Assembly (NCBI GenBank): GCA_028456385.1
Contig: JALNQF010000070.1
Coordinates: 1 to 64,000, forward strand
Direction: 5' to 3'
DNA: 64,000 bases
Origin: Ophiosphaerella korrae
Lineage: Eukaryota > Ascomycota > Dothideomycetes > Pleosporales > Phaeosphaeriaceae
Shown here: piece by piece, positions 56,620 to 64,000 of the stretch
How positions within the stretch are numbered: the stretch's first letter is position 1
How the letters are laid out: every line of letters begins with the position of its first letter
The notes under the pieces: model-generated
Database searches by the model: none
Told to the model about the DNA's origin: nothing
What the model saw: the letters and a program-made list of their open reading frames with translations, nothing else
Made by a program: the position numbers and the translations under genes

Positions 56620-57000
56620 ACTAACGAACTCTCGCGTACCAGTACACAGCACGGCAACTACCGCTTTACGATATATGCTACCTTGCATCTACCTACGAAT
56701 CCTCGATGCGAGCGACGTACTGAAAACGACTCGCAGCGTGCGATAGACTCCGTTAACGCCCCCCGTGGTCCTACGCCTAGGCCAGCAACGACGACGACGA
56801 TGCGGCCACTACGACGCATACACCAGTCTTCAAGACGGTGTTCACGATGACCGCAGGCATGACGGATCTGACATGGCACAATGAGGGCGAACACAACAAC
56901 GACACCGAGCACGATGCTGAGGCAGCAGCTCAATAAGCAGACACGGTCATCATAAGGCATAAGCCTACGGGGCTACGCAGGATTTACTAGCTATATGATT
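56620..57000. other. Intergenic, no gene seen
   Basis: Shadow frames only. Possibly includes the 3' end of the pogo element that follows; its terminus could not be located. Confidence 0.35.
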
Positions 57001-57021
57001 ACGAGTCACGTTCCTACGACT

Positions 57022-58773
57022 TTACCACATCCGTGCCACCGGAGCTCTGTAAGGTTGTGGTGCACTCTCCTCCTCTACAATCTCCTTTGCAACCTCCTCC
57101 TCTGTAAGATGTGTTCCGCTGGTGCCAAACACTGGGGCTTCCTCCGCCTCTAGAGCTGTACTCTTGCGCTTCTTACGTTTCCCCGTACTCACAGTGGCCT
57201 CTGCCTCTGTCGCAACCTTCTTCGGCCGACCACGTTTCCTCTTGCCTTGAGCATCTTTAGCCGCCTCTTGCTCAGCACGCTTCGCTCGTGCCGCTTCAAT
57301 GTCGTCATAGGTCATCACTCTCGCTGTCCCAAAAATCTGAGATTTTGTCTTTCGGCGAGTTTTGGCTTCGTCGTTCATCTTGGACAAGAACTAAATGTGG
57401 CCCTAATCGAGGGCCTGCTGGGCAAAGGAAGTCTCGGCGGCATTGGCGAGCTTCTGTACGAGCCTTTGATGGCGCTTTTCATTTGTCTAATTATGAGGGG
57501 CCTGCTTGATTAGATGAAGTAACGACGCAAGAGCCTCTGATGAGACTGGGGTTACTGGTGTCTGGACGACCTCTCCCTGCGGATATGGTCCCATGTCTTC
57601 ACCGGCTGTGTGGACAGGCAGCTGGACAGGTTTCGTAATATCTCTGAGTACCCTGTCTGGGTTAAATGGGAACAAACCAGCTTTGGCCCATCCTGCGAGT
57701 ATGTTCTTCTTAGTCATCGCTGCTTTTCTTGCAGGATCGTAGAGAGTGGTGAAGTGTTCCTTGTTTACTAGTGTTACATTACTTTGATACAGTCGTTCTA
57801 CCTGATCTCGATAAGCTGCCTTCAGTGGGCTAAATACCGAGACGTCGCAGGGCTGGAGTTTGTGAGAAGTATGGGAAGGTAGTCAGCATAGGATAATGTT
57901 GTTCTCAAGGCAAAATTCTAAGATCTCAAGAGTTTCATGGGTCCCGAAGCTGTTATATATTAGTATCCGTGGTTTTTGATTAGCTCGTGCCTTAGTTTAG
58001 GAGTCAAATACTCGTTTTATCTACTCTAGGCTTAGGTATGAGTTATTATAGCTAGACTCCGAGAGTCTATATACCCATCCAGAAGTTTGGTACGTCGTCC
58101 AGTTGGTCCGATGGGTAGAGGCTGGCCATATGACCATTGGATGAAGATACTCACCGCTTGCCGACACACATTCGATGGCTGTCACCATCGTCCGTTTTTC
58201 ACCGGCACCTCTATAATCTCGCTAGTCACTCTTACTTACTAGGACAGTAACAGAGCCTAGTTTCGAAAGCATAACCCCTGTTTCGTCTATATTGTAGACA
58301 TTCTCTGCCAGAATGTCTCTCCTAAGCTCTGGTCCGATCACCTCAAACCAAGACGTGACCTTATCATATATATTATTGTCGTGGCGATTCCAGGGCATCG
58401 CCCTACTTTTCCTTGATTTAAGCTCTAGGTGGCGCTTCGTAAATGCCTAAGGCCAGTTCTTATGCGGCGGCTTGATCGCTTTCGTTGGGGCCCGCCGGCG
58501 GGCGATGCTGAAGGCTAGCGGAGGTATACCCTTAATTCGCAGAGGAAAGCCGACAGCAGCGGCTCTCAATATATGCCGAACAAAGCCTTTCTCTTCAGAA
58601 GGGGTGAGGTATTGCTAGCCTACGGCCTTTATCTATCTCGAGGGTCGTCCGTTGTCACGATACCACACAGTAGTGCGAGACACACGGGCATCACCGTGTT
58701 TTGCTAGGGCAGCGTAGGATCTACGCATGTTTGGGGGGAGTTCTTGCGCCAGCGCCTGGCTGGCTGGATCCAT
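57022..58773 (-). pseudogene. pogo/Fot1-like transposase, inactive
   Basis: From ATG 58773: MDPASQALAQELPPNMRRSY..., helix-turn-helix RVSRTTVWYRDNGRPS, FEVIGPELRRDILAENVYNIDETGVM (first catalytic Asp), RILIYNSFGTHETLEILEFCLENNI, where the second catalytic Asp (normally YDGFGTH) is Asn through a G-to-A change, LPSHTSHKLQPCDVSVFSPLKAAY (third Asp), AGLFPFNPDRVL, and a basic tail with KRKRGRPKK. In-frame stops occur at several Gln/Trp codons (for example near 57510, 57890, 58000 and 58625). Order and length fit a roughly 580-aa pogo transposase of the Tc1/mariner superfamily. Mutations are RIP-like but milder than in the 1-19.6 kb block. Confidence 0.8.
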
Positions 58774-58918
58774 AGCTACTTACTGTGGTGATGCTGGTTG
58801 GATGGCTGGGACAGCCTGAGAGGCCACTCTACACAGCACCAGGCGACGAACGACGCACGTTAAAAATAGAATAGAGCACGTGAACACCAAGAGATCAAAT
58901 CAAGCATAGCTTGCCTTT

Positions 58919-59966
58919 TCAATACATCATAACATACCTATGCCTAATCACATGCCAAGCCTTGTGGCGACCACCTTTCTGCTCGGAGAAACTCTCGGAT
59001 TCATAGCTTCTATATACGCCGGTCGCTAAAGCTTCGGGGTAGGGACTTGCTTGATCGAACTGTCGTTCTATAGCTCCGAATCTCTGAGACATGCTGAATT
59101 TCGTGATTGGGCAGGGGATAACAGCTAAGGCGCGATCGATTGCCGCGAACAGAATCTCCGACAGCAAGCCTCAATAGTTGTAATTTTCTCATTTGAATTG
59201 GAGAGTATGTACAATATTGACCGGTCTATATTATTCCAGTGTCTATAAGCCTATAGAGTCGTGTGGGTACGATGTAGGTGCTGAAGAAGAGGATGCCGTT
59301 CCGTTACGGCAGTTGTTCCGTTACGCGAGGATGGACGTTACTATGCACATACGACTTGAACAAGTATCTCTTATACGCGAGTCTCATCTTCGCTCTTTTG
59401 ACGGAACCCGCTTTCTCTACAGGCTTAGATCTAAGCGGAGAATCTAGCAGAGAGCTTTCCTTGGGATGTAAGGGCGGTGCGACATTTGTGTTGGGATAAT
59501 ACAAAAAGTCACTTGCCGTAATGTGTGGTAAATTATAGTCCTCGAGCGACCTTCTCTGCTCGCCTAGTGAATTAGCCCTCGCTATATCCCAACCGTCCAT
59601 CCAGGAGAAACGTTCCGGGGTTATTTCTCTGTCATCTAATATGATTGGTAGACTACGAGCAGACGATATAGGCCGTGGGGAGAATATGGAATCTGGATCT
59701 GGGACGTACCAGGTTGGCGGACTAGGACTGAGACTGTTGGGAAACGCGTAATAGCTATTCTCCTTTGGCTTCCTTAGCGCGGAAACAAGTGAGCTATAGA
59801 GATACCTTTGTGAGAGTCTAGCTTTCTTGGTCTTAAGAGCGGGCGAAGTTATTGGTTCAGAGCACCTACGTGGAACTGGAACGGAACCTACGAGAGGCGA
59901 GTTAGCGTTGATAGACATACTAGCTTTGACTTTGCTTTGGAGTGACTTCGCTGTTTTTCCAGGCAA
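58919..59966 (-). CDS. Hypothetical protein, at least two exons
   Basis: A 220-codon open frame at 59304-59966 (PGKTAKSLQSKVKASMSINANSPLVGSVPVPRRCSEP...WMDGWDIARANSLGEQRRSLEDYNLPHI...) is Ser/Pro-rich in its first half and lacks an ATG start, so a 5' exon probably lies upstream. A second open stretch at 58919-59167 (LLSEILFAAIDRALAVIPCPITKFSMSQRFGAIERQFDQ...) may be a later exon after an intron with donor GTAACG near 59326. I recognise no domain. Composition is ordinary and no RIP stops are seen. Confidence 0.45.
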
Positions 59967-60377
59967 GAAGATTTGGGAGGCATGAGAATATTTACATACG
60001 ATGTAAATACAAAGGTGCTCGGACCTTGAGGGGGGATGCGGCTCTCCTATGTCCTGAATAAAGCCTCAACAAAGCACCACGCCACATTATTTAAGACAAT
60101 CATATTGAAAGCACTAGAGAAAATTTAAACAAAGACATGAAAAACGTGTTTAAATAGGGTTGATTGGATGGAGTAGTTCTATTATAAGTCGCAACTATTA
60201 TAGCCAGCATAAAAGCTGGGATTTGCAAAGATATGGACACGAAAGCGCTAGGATACGTGATGCGCCCTCCTGCTCTTTTACACCAATCCAGATTTCTACA
60301 ACTTTTGAAGCTCTTCTAATATGTCTCCTTGTAGTACCTGTATCGACTGAATAGAACTTAGTACCATAATCGTGCTC

Positions 60378-60478
60378 ATGCGTTGTGAAACCACGAAACT
60401 CGAGATAACGGCTCTCCATCACCGAGCCGCAACGGCACAGAGACAAGTATATAGATTGAAGGCAGAGCAGCAGATAAC
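60378..60478 (+). repeat. LTR fragment, TGTCAGATG family
   Basis: AACCACGAAACTCGAGATAA ... ATAGATTGAAGGCAGAGCAG is about 100 bp of the central LTR block, as at 36420-36510 and 40850-40930. Both ends are missing. Confidence 0.7.
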
Positions 60479-60479
60479 G

Positions 60480-61810
60480 TCCCTCCCTATGACACGAAAT
60501 CCCTCCGTGAAGAAAAAAACAGGGGTACTCACAGTTCAAACTCAACAATCTCCACGCACTTGTTAGTACACGATTATTCTAGTACTGGACTACATAGTAT
60601 AGGTACTTATAAACACTTTGACACTCCTGCACCAAAATATTACACGTGTCTTCCTGCTGTTGCGGCTCGCTAAAGAACAGATCTCCCTTACAGCAGGAGT
60701 GCAATCAGCTTTGTAGAGCTCCAGCGCAGGAACCTGATTGTCCATACCAGTCAGGAATCTGTTCACTGTGAGCCTTCGCATCTTGCTGCAGATGACAGGC
60801 CTCGTATCGGCTCTGTGGCTGCTGTAGCGCGCGACCATGCAACATCGCCTCCCCCGGTCGGTGCTTCCGGAACACTTTAGACCGGAATGGGCTAAACCGA
60901 AAATTCTCGGGCGCTGCTCACGTGCGATCCAGACCGCGTAATTTACGCATGGTCTTCACCAACCCTGCATCCCTTGTGACTGGTCAGCCACAAGCTGGAG
61001 GACTTAAGGCTGTGCATTAAGTTGTCAGCATGAGACACTGATTGACGCCCACCTGTGCGGCAAAACCCTCCTTGCCGCAAAAAGAACATTGTTTAGGCAT
61101 CTCAGCCCTCCACCCGCCATGCTATAAAGTTATACTGGTCGGGAATGTATTCCCTAGGCAATTCTCTTTAAGAAACAGATGCGCAGCTAAAATAATACAA
61201 TATCTTGACTATGCTATCGATCTTTCTTTTTAGAGCGTCTCAAAGTGCATCAGCTTTATACCCCTGCTATACCACAACTGTCAACAACATTCTACATTTC
61301 GGTGCATTTGGTCGATAGATTAGCAGCAGTCAGTCTAAGATTCTTAAGGCGGTTAGCTCTCAAGAATACACATTCCAAGAGTTTATCCATCCGAAGGACC
61401 TAAGGTGAGTCTTGGCATAACCGTTTGGCGCGCTTACGTGACTCGGTACTGAACTTCTCACATAGTGCACTGTATTTCACGCTATCCCTAATCAATCCTG
61501 GCTGTGGCACACTTCTAGAAGTATCCAGAGGACGAAAAGCTCAGCAGCCTAGCGTGCGCTAAATCGTCACTAACTTAGCTATCCGCTTTGTCCGTCCCAC
61601 CATTGCGCTCATAGACGGGTGCGTCGCATAAGATCGCGATGTCAGTCCCTATAGCATTGCATGGCGACATTATCTCTGTCAAGCATTCTCGAAACTTCTA
61701 TACGGTGGATATGTAACTTAGCATATATATTCATGTGCATCCCAGTCCCCCTCTATGGAATAGGAGTATGATAGAAATAAGGTATAAAAGAATGAATGAC
61801 GCCCTTCTTA
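60480..61810. other. Gene-poor stretch, nothing recognised
   Basis: Short frames on both strands without domain similarity. Ordinary composition. May contain 3' UTR and terminator of the minus-strand NACHT-WD40 pseudogene near 61740-61815. Confidence 0.4.
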
Positions 61811-61817
61811 GTTATCG

Positions 61818-64000
61818 TCATATATACTGACTACTGTGTTCATGATTGATACTGCATATCCATACTCTACCAGACGCAGTACCCATACCAACTGTGTTCC
61901 TACACACAGATGAGCATGTCGCGCGATACTCTGATGGTATCCACAGCATGTTTTGTCCACTATATGTAAGCCATACGCCGTCTGAGCTGACACCTGCATC
62001 TAGGAACTGGGTACGCTCAGGCTCTGCGGTATCTGCCGTACTAGAGACTACTGATGTAGTAATAGCGATAGAACCAATCTCAGTGTAAAGACAGGAGCCA
62101 GTAGAATCGAATGATAACTTAGACAGTATCTTGCCAACTTCGAGGGTCTGCAGGCACGCTCCGCTGCTCGCATCCCACACCTTGACCGTCTCGTCGTACG
62201 ACGCGGACGCCAGCCGCGTCAAGTCTGGCGAGAAGGCGACTGACCTGACATAGTACCTATGGCCCTCGAGGGTCTGCAGGCACGCTCCGCTGCTCGCATC
62301 CCACACCTTGACCGTCTTGTCGTCCGACGCGGACGCCAACCGCATCGAGTCTGGCGAGAAGGCGACTGACCTGACACTGCCGCTATGGCCCTCGAGGGTC
62401 TGCAGGCACGCTCCGCTGCTCGCATCCCACACTTTGACCGTGTTGTTGTCCGACGCGGACGCCAGCCGCGTCGAGTCTGGCGAGAAGGCGACTGAGCTGA
62501 CACCGCGGCTATGGCCCTCGAGGGTCTGCAGGCACGCTCCGCTGCTCGCATCCCACACCTTGACCGTCTTGTCGTCTGACGCGGACGCCAGCCGCGTCGA
62601 GTCTGGCGAGAAGGCGACTGAGTTAACACCGCCGCTATGGCCCTCGAGGGTCTGTAGGCACGCGCTCCAATTCTCTGCCATAGTCGGCCTGATAGCAATT
62701 TCTCCCGGCTCTTCGTGCCGATACAGCTTCCTCACTAAGCTTTTTACTGGGCTAAACAACAGCGCAGATGTATATATCTAGAGAGGGCTTCTCTCAATTG
62801 CCACTTTGTGATACATAATAAACCGTCGAGCATCTTGAACTAAGCGCATCAACGCAGTTGTATCCGCTCTTCCCTAGGGCCCGTCAGCATGTACGCCACG
62901 TATGAGCATTTTTATCACGGGGAATACCTTGATAAGAGCTTCCATCTTCGCCATCGATATTACTCCTGCTGACACGTTCCTGCAAAGACTGAGAGCTTCT
63001 AGCTAGTAGAGATACTGCGAATTGAGAAATGCATGGACGGCGCCGCTATCCTTAAGACTTTCAATGTTTCTCGAGCTGCTGCTGATAAAGGAGGCGCAGA
63101 GGTGATCGACCTAGTGGATACACGAGTATCGCGTTGCTGCTAGCGAGTCATGGGCTGACACTTGGACCTTGTCAATCGGAAACCCTAGAGCGACCAAACC
63201 GTACATGTCCCGTTTCAATGTAGCAGACATAAGCGTAAGCGATCGAGAGAATATGTCGAAGTGAGTCTTGCTATAGGATGGGAAGACTGTAGCCCTCGCC
63301 TCGTCGCTCAAGTAGTCCTTAGCTGACTGGTGGATGAGGTAGACCTGGTCATCTTGGATGGTGAGGAACGAGCCACACATGCCTATAATCTTTTCAACTT
63401 TACCCGTTACTGCTGCAACCTGTCCAGCTAATCCACACAAACGGCCCATCTCAGCTAGGTAAAGTGGCCGGTATGCGATAGTTGCCGTAGAAAGGAGAAG
63501 CCGGCAGATCTCCGAGTTCCTCTCCGTCAGCTGCTGGATACGATCAACCATGCGATCGTACAGTTGATGCAAGCCTGCTGGCGCTTCTTGCACTACCTGC
63601 AAGGGGTCCCAACACTTGGGCTTCTCGAGCTCCTGCACTACAAGAGCAACCTAAAGAAACGTACTGTTCGCCTTCTGCCTCAGGACGTCTCGCACTTGAG
63701 CCCTTAGGCTGTCGTCTTCGATCGACTTAAGGATAGATAACTTGTGGTTAATGTACGCCTTAATAGCTAGGGACACCTGCTCCGCATTTTGCTTCAGCTC
63801 TAGACTCAGCCTCGCCTTAGTATTGACGCTCCTTAGCTTGTGTTCGATCTGAACCTCGTTTCGACTTGACACCAGCTACTTGACGCGGCTTGATAATGTT
63901 GATGTGTAGATAATCAAGTCTAGGAGCTTCGGCAAGTCGCCAACGCATTCATCTAGAGCGTCGACGACTAGATAGTTTGTCTTTAGATCTAGATTTTGTA
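61818..64000 (-). pseudogene. HET-E/HNWD-type NACHT-WD40 STAND protein, RIP-disabled, partial at window edge
   Basis: Enters from the right with LVVDALDECVGDLPKLLDLI (Walker B), then LVSSRNEVQIEHKLRSVNTKARLSLELKQNAEQVSLAIKAYI, PLYLAEMGRLCGLAGQ, FLTIQDDQVYLIHQSAKDYL, VDHLCASFI...YLYxLEALSLCRNVS, an intron (62874-62927, GTATTC...GCTGAC...CTAG), ARRFIMYHK and a C-terminal propeller with four nearly identical 42-aa WD40 repeats (GACLQTLEGHSxxVxSVAFSPDSxRLASASDxxTVKVWDASS) and a degenerate tail. It belongs to the NWD family including Podospora HET-E/HET-D incompatibility proteins. Five in-frame TAGs (63876-63878, 63651-63653, 63111-63113, 63003-63005, 62778-62780) replace expected Trp (four) or Gln (one), so no full protein is made. 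The P-loop lies beyond the window. Confidence 0.85.
62130..62670 (-). repeat. 126-bp near-identical WD40-coding repeats
   Basis: Four units (about 62145-62270, 62270-62395, 62395-62520, 62520-62650) differ mainly at codons for the variable positions after EGH (SGG, SRG, SGS, RYY) and in SASDxxT. This is the signature of HNWD repeats under concerted evolution with diversification at binding positions. Confidence 0.75.

Noticed and set aside
62219..62781. Long + and - frames with Arg/Ser-rich repeats
   Set aside because: Alternative-frame shadows of the WD40 repeats, which repeat every 126 bp (a multiple of three) and so stay open in other frames.

Overview
The window comes from a filamentous ascomycete (Pezizomycotina). 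The evidence is short 45-60 bp GT-AG introns with CTAAC/CTGAC branch sites, fungus-specific families (NACHT/STAND proteins with ankyrin, TPR or WD40 repeats, FunK1-like kinase, DUF6601, PDDEXK_12-like nuclease, NmrA-like reductase), and heavy repeat-induced point mutation (RIP) of the CpA-to-TpA type. The whole window is an accessory, transposon-rich compartment; I see no rRNA, tRNA or CRISPR.

1-19.6 kb is an AT-rich RIP block almost lacking CA/TG dinucleotides. It holds a full-length but dead Ty3/gypsy chromovirus (6121-13146, + strand, two 430-bp LTRs) inserted into an inverted relative of its own family (3045-6120 and 13147-16440), a further fragment at 2170-3045, and a RIP-killed pogo/Fot1-like transposase (about 17.95-19.56 kb). 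Composition changes sharply near 19.6 kb.

19.7-41.3 kb mixes intact and broken genes: an intact 4-exon NmrA-like gene, two TPR pseudogenes, a large DUF7708-NACHT-ankyrin gene with a late frameshift, a STAND/ankyrin/ZZ-finger pseudogene, FunK1-like and DUF6601 pseudogenes, and a SANT/Myb-like gene. A non-autonomous LTR family (ends TGTCAGATG...ATCYGACA) occurs about ten times. One copy splits a PDDEXK paralog with a 5-bp target duplication, and another carries a nested 308-bp TIR element.

41.9-46.1 kb has an intact F-box/ankyrin gene and an intact 3-exon PDDEXK_12-like gene, then the LTR and a Myb fragment. This mirrors the 38.7-41.2 kb module in inverse order.

46.4-52.0 kb is the most unusual part: a 5.7-kb segment bounded by 36-bp perfect inverted repeats. 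It contains a decayed many-intron transposase-like gene on + and a second many-intron gene on -. Nearly all introns, on both strands, carry the same roughly 11-nt iterated motif (AACGCGTT-like) running into the branch site and 3' splice site.

53.1-64.0 kb holds a NACHT-ankyrin gene whose 3' end contains four tandem 80-bp units that each look like a complete intron, a pogo-derived MITE, a dead pogo transposase with its second catalytic Asp changed to Asn, a hypothetical gene, and a HET-E/HNWD-type NACHT-WD40 pseudogene (running off the right end) disabled by five in-frame TAG codons. Overall this looks like an NLR-type reservoir shaped by RIP and transposition.
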